Counted from the first letter of the stretch, positions 43,824 to 56,089 are shown. The stretch: DNA of 64,000 nt from Halicephalobus mephisto (GCA_009193035.1 SWDT01000062.1:1-64000), one strand, 5' to 3'. Notes: generated by a model from the sequence alone, not told the origin. Program-made: numbers and translations.

Positions 43824-44505
43824 TTTTCAAAAATCTGAAAAAAAATAAAATTAATTTTTAAAAATAGAAATTTATATTTTTCGAAAATCTGAAAAATAAA
43901 ATTAATTTTTAAAAATAAAAGAAAATAAAAAATATAAAATACGTATTTTTTGGAAATCTGAAAAAAAAAATTAATTTTTAAAAATAGAAATTTATATTTT
44001 TCGGAAATCTGAAAAAAATAAAATTAATTTTTAAAAATAAAAGAAAATAAAAAATATATGAAATTCATAATTTTTTTCAGATTTTCGAAAAATAATTTTT
44101 TAAAAATAAAAAATATATGAAATTTATATTTTTCGAAAAACTGAAGAAAAATAAAAATAATTTTTATTAATTTTTGAAAATAAAAAATCACAAAACATAA
44201 ATTTTTTTAAAAACCACAAATTTTATAATTTTTTTAAAACACGAAAATATAAAATTTTTTTAAAACTAGAAAACCGACAAGTAATCGAATAACCGAAAAG
44301 TCAAAAATTGTACATTGTAGTCTTGTCAACAGGACAACCTGGCCAGACAAAACAGAAACATCGGTTAGAGAAAAAACTGCCAAGACAAAAAATAAAAGGT
44401 CTTTCAACCAAAGTCAACTCCAAACTAAAACTTCCTCAATTTACAAACTACATCGATTCATTCAACTTTAACGATTCAAAAATAACACAAGATAGAAAAA
44501 TTAAT
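43824..44505. repeat. AT-rich ~60/115-bp repeats upstream of UGT
   Basis: ATTTTTCGAAAATCTGAAAA and AATTAATTTTTAAAAATA blocks are repeated from 43824 to about 44180. The rest to 44505 is the spacer toward the 3' end of the dUTPase gene; a short ORF at 44308-44526 has no support. Confidence 0.6.
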
Positions 44506-46319
44506 TCAAGCAGATACACCAGTTGATCCAAAACCAGCCGAACCACGTTTAGTTTCAGAGAGTTCTTCAACTTTTTCAACATTCAATTCACAAATACGTT
44601 CAGCAACAAGTTGTGCAACACGGTCACCCTTATTAACAGTAAACGGCTCAGTTCCATGATTAAACATAAGAACAGACAATTCCTCTTCCTCACCACTGTA
44701 GACACCAGCTCCAATATCAATGAAGTTCTTGACAGCCAATCCGGACCTAGGAGCAACACGAGCATAATGACCAGGCTTAACGTTCAACTTCAATCCAGTC
44801 GAAACAAGCGCAGTTTTATTAGGAGCAATAGTGTACTCTTTAGCTGCAAACAAATCAGCACCAGCCGCAAATCTAGATCCATAAACAGGCTCCTGAGCAT
44901 CTTCCTGAATCTTCGTCCAAGTAATAGCTCTTTCGGGAACTTTATCTCCTTCTTTAGATTCAACTGCTGCAATTCCGGTAGATCCAAATCCTTCTTCGCC
45001 ACGTTCGGTTTCAGTAAGTTCTTCGGCAAGTTCGTAAGTGCAAGAACCAACTTTCTCACAAATCAACTGACCAACAGCGTCACCACGAGCAATTTGGAAA
45101 GGAGAATCACCATGATTGAAAAGAAGAATCTTAATTTCTCCTCTGTAATCTTCGTCAATGACCCCAGCAAAGATCTTCAAAGAATTCTCAAGTGCCAATT
45201 TGTTCAAAATGACAACACGACCATAGTATCCAGCTGGCAAAGCAACATGGACACCAGTAGAAAGAGCTAGCATCTGTCCTGGGGCAACAGTTCCATCTTG
45301 AGAAGAATACAGAACTGCTCCTGGACCTTGTTTCGTCGGCAAAGTAGCAAGATCGTCAGCGAGTCGAACTTCAAGGGTTTCTTTCGCAACTTCCGGGAAT
45401 TCAGTGGTTAAAGACGACGAAATTTCTTGACAAACGAGCTGAGCAATACGGTCTCCTTCTTTAATTTCGAAATCTCCAGAACCAAAGTTGAAAAGTAAAA
45501 CCTTCACTTCACCACGGTAGTCTTCATCAACGACTCCAGCACCGACGTCGATCTGATTCTTGAAAGCTAAGCCAGAACGAGGGGCAACACGACCATAAGT
45601 TCCGGATGGAAGAGCGACCTTCAACCCAGTAGAAACGAGTTGCTTTCCTGCAACATGGAAATAAAAACTCCATCCTGAAAACCCAAACATACCACGAGCA
45701 GGAATAGTACAAGCTTCAGCAGCATGCAAATCAGCTCCAGCAGCGAACTCAGATCCACGGAATGGAGGACGAGCAGCTTCAGAAAGCTTCACAAAAGGAA
45801 CCTTGAATTCGTGCACCTAAAAATACAAGATTGAAATTGCAATTTCTCCACCAAACCGTCTCGATAACCTCCTAGAAACCCAAGCAATGCTTAATTTAGG
45901 CTGTAGTAATTATTTCGTAATCAAACGATCAACTAAAAATTGGAATTTTCATTTAGAATAATTTCACGAAAGTTTGTCTTTCAGCAACTATTTTACATGG
46001 TAATTACCATTTCTCTGTGATATAGGTAACTTTACGCCACTGAGTTCTAAACTATCAGTTACAAATCCGTACTCGGAAGCATGTAAAAATTTCCCACATC
46101 GAAGTTACCTAAAGTGCAGAATTTTCTTTTAGGATTAATAACCATATATCAGAATAATGATGAATATCGAAAACTACCGTGATTGATGTAAAAAAACTAG
46201 TTCGGAAATTTGAAAATTTAAAAACTCACAGATTCGGGTAAAGTTTCAACTTTTGGTCGCTTGGCCGTGGGCTCAGCGACTTGTTCCTCGACAGGAGCGA
46301 CGTTCTCGACTTCAGCCAT
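44506..46319 (-). CDS. dut-1: Triple-domain (pseudo-trimeric) dUTPase (451 aa)
   Basis: Three exons, in phase: 46319-46230, 45816-45693 and 45647-44506, with a 45-nt intron (45692-45648) inside the first repeat. It hydrolyses dUTP to dUMP and PPi, keeping uracil out of DNA. Three dUTPase repeats are fused in one chain, as in the Caenorhabditis enzyme. Repeat 1 (about 31-165): motif I AGADLHAAE, II APRSGLA, III GAGVVDEDYRGEVKV, IV GDRIAQL, no motif V. Repeat 2 (about 166-300): motif I lost (GAVLYSSQ), II degenerate (ILNKLAL), III intact (GVIDEDYRGEIK), IV RGDAVGQL, V RGEEGFGSTG. Repeat 3 (about 312-451): I AGADLFAA, II APRSGLA, III degenerate (GAGVYSGEEEEL), IV GDRVAQL, V RGSAGFGSTG. Exon 1 is a short acidic leader with AKRPK, possibly nuclear targeting. 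The antisense ORF 44611-45270 is a shadow. Confidence 0.95.
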
Positions 46320-46899
46320 GGTTCGGATAATTAAAGTCCTCGATCGGAGAGAAAGCAATTGAAGAAACCGCGACAGAGCTCGTTAAGTGAGTAAATGACT
46401 AAAATGGAGAAAAAAATAAGGAATTCCCGCCAAAGTGCGAATCGACAGTTTCGCGCCTTTTTTCCTTAAGAAAAATTGGAAAATTTGATCGACACAACTT
46501 TTTCTGTTTTTGAAAAAAGGAATCCTGGTCACAAATTTGACCAGACCTTAAAATGGAAATCTGGCACTGATGACTTGCGCGGGTTTTGAAAGAGAGGTTG
46601 ATTTTGCGCCCTTTTTTACCCAAAGACTATGGATATACCAGCCACGATAACACTATCTGTTTTCAAAAAGGGAATGACGGTCAAAAAGTTGACCAAAGTT
46701 CAAAAGTGGCGTGAACAATAATTGCAATTTTGAAAAAGGAATGACGGTCAAGACTGTGACAGAATTTCAAAAAGGAATCACTGTCAAAAACATAACTAGG
46801 TTCGGGAACGAAAACCTGATGCAAGCGATATATGGAATTTTAAAAAATTGAATTTTGTTGCTTTGTTTTGAATTTTTTGTTTTTTTGAGTTATTTTTAT
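46320..46899. promoter_or_regulatory. Divergent promoter region with four repeated elements
   Basis: It lies between the start codons of dut-1 (minus) and the LOTUS-like gene (plus). Four loose copies of a motif of about 30 nt, TTTCAAAAAGGAATGACGGT followed by CAAAA and often TTGACC, occur near 46508, 46650, 46730 and 46767. GC-richer blocks (TTCGCGCC near 46450) lie on the dut-1 side. Shared regulation is inferred. Confidence 0.45.
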
Positions 46900-48539
46900 A
46901 TGGATCTAGATGGTGGGATAGATATATCTAAGAAGTCTCCAAAGCGCCGGAAGATCACTCCAGAAGACCTAGCGCTCGCGAAACACCATCTGTGGCTGAC
47001 GCTGGTCTCCAGTCCTCGTCCCCAAACCATCGAAGGAATCGAAAATCACTTTGAGTAAGTCTTATTCTTTAACTTTTTATATCATCTAGTTTTCCAGAAT
47101 CGACAACGGGTATTCTTTGGAAGAATTCGTGAAAACACTCGGATTCCACACGATTGACGGATTTCTCGCTTCCGAACATTGTTCTGGGTTTATTATTCGT
47201 GAAATTACCAAGGATGAACTCGATGAATTTGGGAAAATTCGGTATTCTGCCACTAGTGTTGACGACATCACTCACATTACAAATTGCATTTCCGAAACGC
47301 GGCTTCTCGAAGACGAACGGTAAGTCCCAGCTTGCGAAATTTGCGCTTCCCATCACCATCTCTTCCCCAGCACCATCTCCTTCCCACCGCCATCTTCTTT
47401 CTTTATTTCGTAATTTGTATATAATTTCCTTTATTTTTGGACTAGTTTTCTTGATAATTGATTCTTTGGATATTTGCTAATAATTTCATATATAGAAATT
47501 AATCCTAGAAGGCTATTTATCTTATGTAACTCTAATTTGGAATTGTTTAAATCGATTCAAAGAGAATTTAGCTTTAAAAGGTTAATTACAAAGCAATAAT
47601 TACGCGAAACTGAAATTTTAGACTACTTTAGTTGCTAACAAGGATGCACGACATTTGCTCTTCCTATTTCGTAAGATTTATCTTATTTTTTCGTTTTTAT
47701 ATTGGTTTTTTCGTCAGATTGGCTTTACATCTCAAGAAAACGCTGATTGAGAAAGACTTGAAACCAGTGTGAGTTCAAGGAAGCAAATGTTGCACAACTT
47801 GAGTTTCTATCCACTGTGGCCTAAAATTTCAGAGTTATTGGTTGTGATGTTTTCCGTAATCTCCAAACAAGATAATACCATATATTACTGTAATATTTCC
47901 AGTAAGTTATATAATTTAAATCGTAAACGATGTTTTAAAATTTCCCACTTCAGAATTCCAGATTTTCTGCAGCATATTACAACCAATAATTCTGAAATCA
48001 CAAATATATTATATAATGTTCATTTTTCAATTGTTTTTAGTGAATCTAGGAAGGAATTTTTCAAAAACGCCAAATACAGTACGGAAGAATATCAAGAGAA
48101 AGCGCTCGTTTTACGTGAGCAAATCGTCCGAGCGGCTCATGAGGTGATGCAGGAGAATTCCGTCGATTCTGTTTCATGGCAAGCTGTCCAGACGAAATAC
48201 CTAGCGATCCATGGCATCGTATTGAATAAGAAGCATCTCCGAACTGGGTTTCCTACCGGGCATCCGATTCGAATCCTGGAAAAGTACATGGAAGAAGAGT
48301 TCGCCACAGAAATTCCGGATGGACTGACTGGCAATATTGTCGTTAGATTTAAAAAACCTTTGGAGGAAATCCTAGAAATTTACAAAGAAGCCAGACAAAA
48401 ACGAAAACAACTAGGGAACAGGATCAAGATGCCAGAATTCCGGACTTCTGATAACATTTACGTCGACTACGTCAGAGAACGACAAAAGAAGGAGGTCATC
48501 CGTGAGCAGAAGAAAATCCCCAAAACACGACTCTGGTGA
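46900..48539 (+). CDS. Possible LOTUS/OST-HTH-type protein (308 aa)
   Basis: Four exons, in phase: 46900-47054, 47098-47319, 47718-47768 and 48041-48539. The N-terminus has a basic nuclear-localisation-like KSPKRRK, followed by a helical region. EGIENHFEEIDNGYSLEEF, KTLGFHTIDGFLASE and FIIREI read like the winged-helix layout of LOTUS domains (a helix, a GF-x-T/S-x-x-x-FL turn, then a beta strand), but this is a weak, by-eye match. The C-terminal exon is a second helical domain with QAVQTKYLAIHGIVLNKKHL and a long basic coiled coil (EIYKEARQKRKQLGN). No signal peptide or membrane segment. It diverges from dut-1. If the LOTUS call is right, a role in germline RNA regulation would be plausible; otherwise it is an uncharacterised nuclear protein. 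Confidence 0.7.
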
Positions 48540-49156
48540 TGAATTACGGTAAATAAGTCCCGACAACAGAAGACCCGAAGTACTATTTCGAAATAATTCA
48601 TATATTAAATTTTTCTTTCCAGAAATAGATCTTGAATCTGTAATCCAATTTTGTTCAATATCTTTTTGAAAGAGGATAATTTAAAAAATTCGTAAGTATG
48701 GATTTAGAATTTTTCATGTTTTTAATCATTTTTCGAAAATCATTGAAAATGGTAAAATTTAAGTAGAATTAAGCAATTTTAGAATCATTGGTCGAAAATT
48801 CGCCAACAAACGATCAAATACGCTCATTTTTTTCGACTCGTGATTTATAAAATCTTTCACAATTTTATTCTAGAAGATCCTTCAAAAATCGAACATCGAT
48901 TCTGAATGTGCATTAGATAATTTATGAGGTATAATTTTTTGAAGCTGTCAATGTGATATATGAAATCCTATAAATTTTCGATTTTTTATTTCAGAAGATC
49001 CTTCAAAAATCGAACATCGATTCTGAATGTGCCTTATAAGCTAATAGATGTTCCATACTTTGTTTTCGAAGATTTCTTAATTAAAAAAATAAATACTGTT
49101 ATTGCCGGGTAACTTCATAATTGCAAGAGATCAGAATTCTAAATTATCTGGGAAAG
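48540..49156. other. Intergenic with a duplicated 50-bp block
   Basis: AGAAGATCCTTCAAAAATCG and AACATCGATTCTGAATGTGC occur at about 48868 and 48990. Otherwise AT-rich. It separates the 3' ends of the LOTUS-like and lipase genes. Confidence 0.6.
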
Positions 49157-52100
49157 TTATGTGTTTACGTGAAGTACTATCATCATATACTGATCCTTCG
49201 CTGTTAGTTCCTTCGTTTGCATGTGGGTGAGGTTGTTGTATATTTTGTAGTCCGTGGAGTCGAGGATTAAGGAAGTAGATCTACCGTATACCTGGCACTG
49301 ATTCATCAAGATGTCATCTCCTTAAAGTAATTTTTAATATTTTTATGTAATGTAACATTTCTATTCTAACCATTTCCAATTTTTACAGTTTTGATTTAAA
49401 AATTAAAAATTATTTTAAATAATTTTACATCTATTAGTATTTTAAAAACTATTTTAGATAAGTTTCTATTTTTAAAATAATTCTGATATAACATTTCAGA
49501 TATCTTTAAAATCCAAAATTAGTCTTCAGAATTTAGGATTCTGAAGGTTGACTATTGATTCTGATTCTAGATTCAGAATTTTGAGTTTTGTTACGTCGTT
49601 ATAAGTACTTTTTTTCAATTTTAAGGATATTTGGAAAATTTTAAAATCAGAACTAAATTCAGTCTTCAGAATTTAGAATCTCGAAAGTTGACTTCTGATT
49701 TCAGATTCAGAATTTGTAAGTTTTGTTACGTCGTTATAAGTACTTTTTTTCAATTTTAAGGATATTTGGAAAATTTTAAAATCAGAACTAAATTCAGTCT
49801 TCAGAATTTAGAATTCTGAAAGTTGACTTCTGATTCTAGATTCAGAATTTTGAGTTTTGTTACATCGTTATAAATGTTTTTCGTAGAGTTCTATCTTTGG
49901 AATTGGGATACAAATGCTCGAAACAGAAGTTGCATAAGCTATTTTTGAAGGTTTTTTACCTTTGGACCAAGTACTGTAGACGTAGTTTCCTTCTTTTGTG
50001 TCATCCATATTCAACTTTGCCAAAAACTTAGAATAATTAGAACCAGGGGAGCAATTTCCGGAGAAATTTCCGCACTCTTTGTTGTTGCCACAGGGGTTTC
50101 CTGGCCAGAACCCGTTGTGGAGGTTGCAAGTGGGAAATGCGTAGTCTTCGCCGTATCCAGAACAAGTGCACATCCCCAGATTAGCTCCCGATATCCCGAG
50201 GAAGCTGTCGATCGACTTTGTCAACGAAGGTCCAAGTTTACAATGCACTAAATTTCCCGAATTAATTTTTTAAATTTAAAAATTTTCAAAAATTTTTTAA
50301 AAATTTATGAAATTTTTCAGAATCTCTAGAGAACTTCTAGAATCCTCCAAAATTTTAAAATCTTCAGAAGTCTCTTAGAAGCTTCTGAAATTGCACGAGA
50401 ATTTTTGCGATATTTCAGAATCCACTTAAAAATTTAATTTTCAAAACTCCATTGAAATTCTCAAGATCTGAAAAAATTCTAGCCTTCTGGGATCTCGTGA
50501 AAATTCAGAATCATCCGAAACTTTAAGATTCTAGAAATTCATTTTTACATAGGTTTCCAGAAATCACGTCTAACTGAATGGAATGAGCATTTAAAAGCTT
50601 CTGATTACGGTTTTCACGTTATTTGATTCTGAGTGGAATCGATGGCAGGATTGTATTCTGATAGGTGATTGATCATAATTGAGTGTAATCAATGTATTTG
50701 GATTATGTTTGTTTCCAGTTAAACAAGTATTAGTATGTTGATTACATTCAATTATATTCAATCTTCTATCAGAATGCAATCCTATCATCGATTCCACTCA
50801 GTCAGAATCAAATGATGTGAAAACCGTAATCAGAAACTTTTAAATGCTCATTCCATTCAGTTAGACGTGATTTCTGAAGACTTGTGTAATTTTTATAATT
50901 GGTACTCACGTCCGTTGAGGTCGAAATGAGTGCCCCCTTTGATGGCTCTTCGTGTCAGAGTGACCCCCATAGAATGGGTAACGATGTCAATCAGGGGGGC
51001 ACCAGTGTACTTCAGGACGGCTTCGATGAAACGACGGATGTACAGTAAGTACTCACAAGTGTGGCTTCTGTATTTAGCGTTATCCGGATTCCTGTCACCC
51101 CAGGTGGTGGCGTAGAGTTCGGCGCTGGTGTATCCTTGTTCTAAGAAGTAACTTATGGAATTAGTCCATCCAGAACTGTAATTTCCAGGAATAGCCAAAG
51201 CTCCATCACTGTTGCCATGAACGAAAACGATCGGTTGATTATCAATCGAGTTTTTTCCTGTCGATCTGCCTCCGTAACTTCCCGTAGGACCTAAGTCAGG
51301 TCTATCGAAAGAATAATTTTCATATCCATTCCTAAAAGGTCAAATTTGACATTTATCAGTGAAATGGACATTCCGACGACCTCAAAGAACAAGTTCAATC
51401 ACATGCATCTTGTCAAAATTGCTGAGTTTTCAAAAATTTCTGTTTTCGGATTGAATTAAATCAATCCAAATTTAAACTTTTAAAAACTTAAAAACTTTTA
51501 AAAACTAAAACTTTAAAAACTTTTAAAAAATCACTAAATCAGAATTTTTAAAAATTTTAAAAATCAGAATTTTTAGGAAATTTTAAAAATTCTTAAAAAT
51601 CTGCACTAAATTAGATTTAAAAAATTTTTAAAATTATTTTAGAACTTTTTAAAGAAATTTGTAATTGACTAAAATTTCCTTTAAAATCTTTTTCAAACCA
51701 GACTTTCCTGAATTAACCTGGGACGTTTTAAATCCTCCGATCTCATATTCGATTAAAATTCATTAAATTTTTATTTTTTATTTTTTATTTAGGTACTGTT
51801 AAGAAAGAATTTAACTAAATGTAGTCAACTTAGAAAGCGTATTTTCAGAACGAAAAACTCTCTTGCTTCTAGAACTGGCATACTGTAATTTAGATGATGT
51901 TATTCATGTTATATATTGTCCGTCCTATTATTGGTTTTACGGAAAAACGAATTTTAGGTAATCTGGTCTTTTAAAATAAGTTATATATCGTTTTGAAATT
52001 CTTAAAATCCTGATTCAGAATACGTAATTTATTTTTGAAGAACATTTTCAAAAACGAGATATTTTCGAAAATCCTTCAATTTTGGATTATGTTTCTTCAT

Positions 52101-52858
52101 TTTTCGATCAATTTCTTGAAAATCTGATTATACAATTATAATCAACGAGAGAAATTTGCTTAATTACGAAAAAAAGAAATATTAAAATTGACCAAATTAA
52201 AGAAGAAAACGAACATTCCCAAAATTCGGCGAAAAAACAAAAATATATGCTTTCGTTTCTTCAATTTTTGGTATGTGGAACTTTACATATTTATTCCGTC
52301 TTCTCATTCCAGAAGAACGTTTCACAAAAATGGAATATGGATTCTGAATCAACATTTTAAGACTTTGAAAATGATATATAACGCATTTCAAAAGCCAGAT
52401 CGCCTCAAGTCCACTTCCTCGTCGGTACCATTATATACTGTATTAGTCTATTTGTTGTTACCAAAGCTGTTTAAATTTGACTTTCAAATCGAATCGAACT
52501 TATTCGGATCTTCAAATTTCGAATTAATTCGATTCCATTTGAAAGTTCAAGTTCGAAAGTCTTGGTTATTACGAAAAATGCCAGTGTTATTCTTCCACGG
52601 CGGGTTTGTATCGTAACAGACACATAAAACCATATATGACTTTCCTCATCCCCACAGATGCGCCATAGAAGTTACCGTAATCCCCGTAAAAGCACTTTTT
52701 TCTACGAAGAATTGATAAAAATAATCTTTGAAAACTTACTGTTCTAACCAACGAACGAAATCCGGGGTCAAAGGTCCTTTGACTTCTTTGTACTCTATTG
52801 GGATTCCGTAAATCACTCCCAAACAAAAGTAGAAAGTAAGAAATATTTCAGAATACAT
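49157..52858 (-). CDS. lips: Secreted class-2 (EstA-like) triacylglycerol lipase (330 aa)
   Basis: Four exons, in phase: 52858-52740, 51331-50910, 50247-49960 and 49320-49157. A member of the nematode secreted lipase family related to bacterial lipase class 2. Signal peptide in residues 1-20 (EIFLTFYFCLGVIYG). Then LTPDFVRWLEQNGYENYSFD, the oxyanion-hole block VFVHGNSDG, YTSAELYATTWGDRN, the nucleophile elbow DIVTHSMGVTLTR (T-H-S-M-G), and FLGISGANLGMC with a cysteine-rich loop (CGNNKECGNFSGNC). The charge-relay Asp is expected in KGDDILMNQCQVYGR. Several cysteines suggest disulfides, as in the family. The reading frame at 49868-49960 continues past the true donor (GTAAAA), which makes a false C-terminus. 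Intron 2 carries a MITE. Probably a gut or secreted fat-handling enzyme; the substrate is unproven. Confidence 0.92.
49495..49870. repeat. ~134-bp tandem repeat in lipase intron 3
   Basis: About three units with ATATTTGGAAAATTTTAAAA, GTTGACTTCTGATT and TTTTGTTACGTCGTTATAAG. A diverged single copy is at about 54155-54290. Confidence 0.8.
50562..50876. repeat. MITE in lipase intron 2 (copy 2)
   Basis: Nearly identical to 33229-33543 over about 315 bp, with the same inverted ends AAATCACGTCTAACTGAATG. The small ORF 50591-50797 is part of it. Confidence 0.85.
51332..52739. other. Lipase intron 1 (1.4 kb)
   Basis: Mostly AT-rich. A fold-back region at about 52470-52560 (TTCAAATCGAATCGAACTTA and AATTCGATTCCATTTGAAAG) resembles the sequence at 57440-57790. 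The ORF at 52188-52616 has repeat composition and no splice or start context, so it is not called as a gene. Confidence 0.5.
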
Positions 52859-53199
52859 TATTGATGAAAACTGGAGATTTTTTGATTGTTAGATGGCTCC
52901 GTTTTCGACTGATAGCGAAAGCCGATTTGTCTAAAACTAGAGAATGATCAAATGACAATGCCTTCGATGTGCAGTAAGCGAATTCTGAAAGCGATAAGAG
53001 ATCACGACCGCCCCCCTATGCTATGAACAAACTTGACACAATAATTGTTATTCAAAATATAAAAATAGTGATTATGTAAGAAAAAAAAGTTATTTAAAAA
53101 ATAATAGTTATTTCAAAAGTAATTGTTATTTTAAAAAAAGTTCCACATATAAGTATTACAGTTGGGTGTCACGCTGCAATACTACACACACAAAAATGG
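52859..53199. other. Upstream region of the lipase gene
   Basis: It should hold the lipase promoter. A short purine/pyrimidine-mixed stretch (GATAAGAGATCACGACCGCC, near 53000) is the only GC-richer part. A GATAA motif, typical of intestinal GATA sites in nematodes, is present but unproven. Confidence 0.35.
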
Positions 53200-53740
53200 A
53201 TACATGATACACAATTTATAAAAGTATTGTAACAGCTCTGTTATATCGGATACATTGTATTCAATAAATCGATGTATTAAGTTAATATCGACGTATTGTA
53301 CACAATGCATAAAAGTATTATAACAGCTCTTATCTATTAAATACATTGTATTCAATAAATCGATGTATTAAGTTAATATCAACGTATTGTACACAATGTA
53401 TGGATGCATTGTAACAGCTCTTATCTATTAAATACATTGTATTCAATAAATCGATATATGAAGTTAATATCAGCATATTGTACACAATTTATAAAAGTAT
53501 TATAACAGCTCTGATCTATTAAATACATTGTATTCAATAAATCGATATATGAAGTTAATATCGACGTATTGTACACAATGTATGGATGCATTGTAACAGC
53601 TCTTATCTATTAAATGCATTGTATTCAATAAATCGATATATGAAGTTAATATCGGCATATTGTACACAATGCATAAAAGTATTGTAACAGCTCTGATCTA
53701 TTAAATGCATTGTATTCAATGTACTGATATATTGAATATA
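53200..53740. repeat. 91-bp satellite, six units
   Basis: Units start with TACATTGTATTCAATAAATC at 53251, 53342, 53433, 53524, 53615 (TGCATTG variant) and 53706, an exact 91-bp step. Each also has GTTAATATCGACGTATTGTA, CACAATG and TAACAGCTCT. The false ORF 53603-53866 reflects it. Confidence 0.92.
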
Positions 53741-56089
53741 ATATATCTGATAGATCAGAGTCGTTTTAATGTACCTATTTTGTGGGTAGTATAACATAAG
53801 AAATAGAATTAAATAATTTGGAATTTCTACAAGATTGACTAGAGGGAAAACCGCCCAACCAACCAATGTATCCAGAGCACACTAGAAGGTCGGGATAGCG
53901 AATCCTAAAATCAGTGGCTACTGAATCTGATTCGATCGTCGGTGGAAAATCCACTATTTATGTTCTTAATGACATATCTGAATAAAGATATTCAAGATTT
54001 TGAACAAAGCAAGAATCTACATTCTTTTGCATCAATTAGGCAGTCCAACAAGCTATCAGAACGCTGATTTCAACTTTGATTGGACAACCCATTCTCAGAC
54101 CGTAATGACTACATTGGTGTTTTAAATATTTATGTTCAAATTCTATAGTCAAAATTGGAGGCTATTCTTTAGAATCTAGGATTCCGAAAATCGACTTCTG
54201 ATTGTAGGTTCAGAATTTACAAATTCGATCACTTCGTTGTAAATATTTTTCGTTAAATTTTAAAAATATTTAAAATTTTATGTCGGAATTCGTCCAAAAA
54301 GTGAAACTTCGGTTAGGATAATTTTCAAAATTCCATATAAAAGTACAAAATTATTTAAAATATTTTTTATTTTCGAATTAAAGTAGTTAAAATTGGAATG
54401 GAAATGTCTGTGACACTAGTATCGCACAACCGAGGGGTGTTTGTTGTGTGAATGATTACGGTATATCAGAGTTAATAAGTTCCAGAAATCACCTCACACT
54501 GATGTACATGAAAATTAGTTATATTTCAGACGGCATCAATGTACTGAAACGAAAAAACTTCCGTGTCGTCTTCTTCAACTTTTTATTTGGTACTGTAACG
54601 GTCGGTACAGGTGATTATCATCAGAACTGTCGAATCTGAATTAATTCAAGATCGGACTAGTTCAATTTTACGAAATACACACTTGAATGACATATGTGAT
54701 TTAATGAAGCTTCTGTAGCAACAACTCGCGAGGATTTCCTTACGGATACTGTAGAATCGCCTGTAGCTGAGTGCAATCAACGCGTAAAAGACCTTCCTGT
54801 ACTGGACCCTAACTGAGCGTAGTCGATGGTAGAATTCTAATCCGGCGAAGACTGATTCTAACCACATGCAGTCGACTTCTGGAGGATTGCAATCACGCCG
54901 TCATATGAGGTACGTGATCGGGAGCTTTTACGTGTTGATTAAGCTCAGTTACAAGTGATTCCACAGGAACTATGTGGAATTGTTTATTTCAAACTGATTA
55001 AAATTCGGAAATCAAAGGATCTGGATTTGAACCGAACGATTTGGATTCAGAAATCAAAAGATCCAAGTTCAGACATCGGAGATTTCGGAAAATCGACAAC
55101 TCCGCTCATGAGATCCCGGTTTAATCCTCGTCCTTGATGTTGGATTTCCGTGACGAACCGATCACGAACAAAAACACGCCGAATTAACGCATCTGAATCA
55201 ACTTTACTCTGGATAAATAAATTTCAAAAATCAAATTACATCTTTTAAATTTCGACTTATTGATAAAAAAAAATATTTTCCGAACTGATGACGTTAATAA
55301 TCACTGATCTAATCAAAAAATGAATTCTAACAAGTCTCCAAAGACAGTCATCTAAAGATCAAAGTCCTGATTTAAGACGGATCAAATTTAGTCGGTTTTT
55401 GGCCTAAAAAACGATTTTTATCAACAACTCCAAAAACCGAATTTTATAAAAAAATAAATTTTTTATACAAAAATATCTCAAAAAAGTTTTAAAATAATTA
55501 AAACCAATTACAAGTTTTACTAGTTTTATAAAACTTTATTTTTTTGCACAAATTGGAAAAATTAAAATAATTATATCATTTTTATTAAAACATTCATATT
55601 GGAAATATTTCTCAAATTTAAATTTTAAAATTTTTTATTTTTACTTTTTATTTAAATTTTTAAATTTTAAATTTTAAATTTTTAAATTTTTAAATTTTTA
55701 AATTTTTAAATTTTTAAATTTAAATTTTATTTTTTTATTTTTTATTTGATAATTGCTAATTTTGAATTTAAAAAAACTTGATTTTTGAAGGATAGTTCCA
55801 GAAACGTGGATCTGAGACGATGATGGTCCAGTTGAAAAGATATACATCAATGGAATTTCCCCAAAGTAATCGCAGCTGGTGACCTTTATTCCCGAATTAA
55901 AACTAGATAACAAAGCATGTCTTTGGAGAAAACAATCACTATATTTGTAGCTTAGACCCAGGACTTGGACAGTTTTTCCTAGAATATAGTGTTTTCAGCA
56001 GCGACAGGCCAGGCAATTTTCGTTGATGACGGGATTAAAGTCACACGGCCAACTTTATTTCATCAATAATCATCATATCAATCTGAAAG
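53741..56089. other. Intergenic with a decayed MITE
   Basis: No gene was recognised. About 54765-54955 looks like a MITE: GAGTGCAATCAACGCGTAAA at one side and its inverse (TTTTACGTGTTGATTAAGCT) at the other. Short inverted blocks lie inside (GTCGATGGTAGAATTC, GCAGTCGACTTCTGG). 55620-55740 is pure A/T repeat. ORFs 54448-54639, 54646-54867 and 55698-55913 lack support. Confidence 0.4.

Noticed and set aside
44611..45270. 219-aa plus-strand ORF
   Set aside because: Antisense shadow of dUTPase repeats 2 and 3; Ser/Asn/Phe-rich with no motifs.
47769..48040. Extension of the LOTUS-like last exon upstream through intron 3
   Set aside because: The frame is open, but the phase from exon 3 fits only the GTGAG...TTTTAG splice, and the extra residues look non-coding.
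52188..52616. 142-aa ORF in lipase intron 1
   Set aside because: Contains fold-back repeat sequence, has no splice or trans-splice context, and has an implausible composition.
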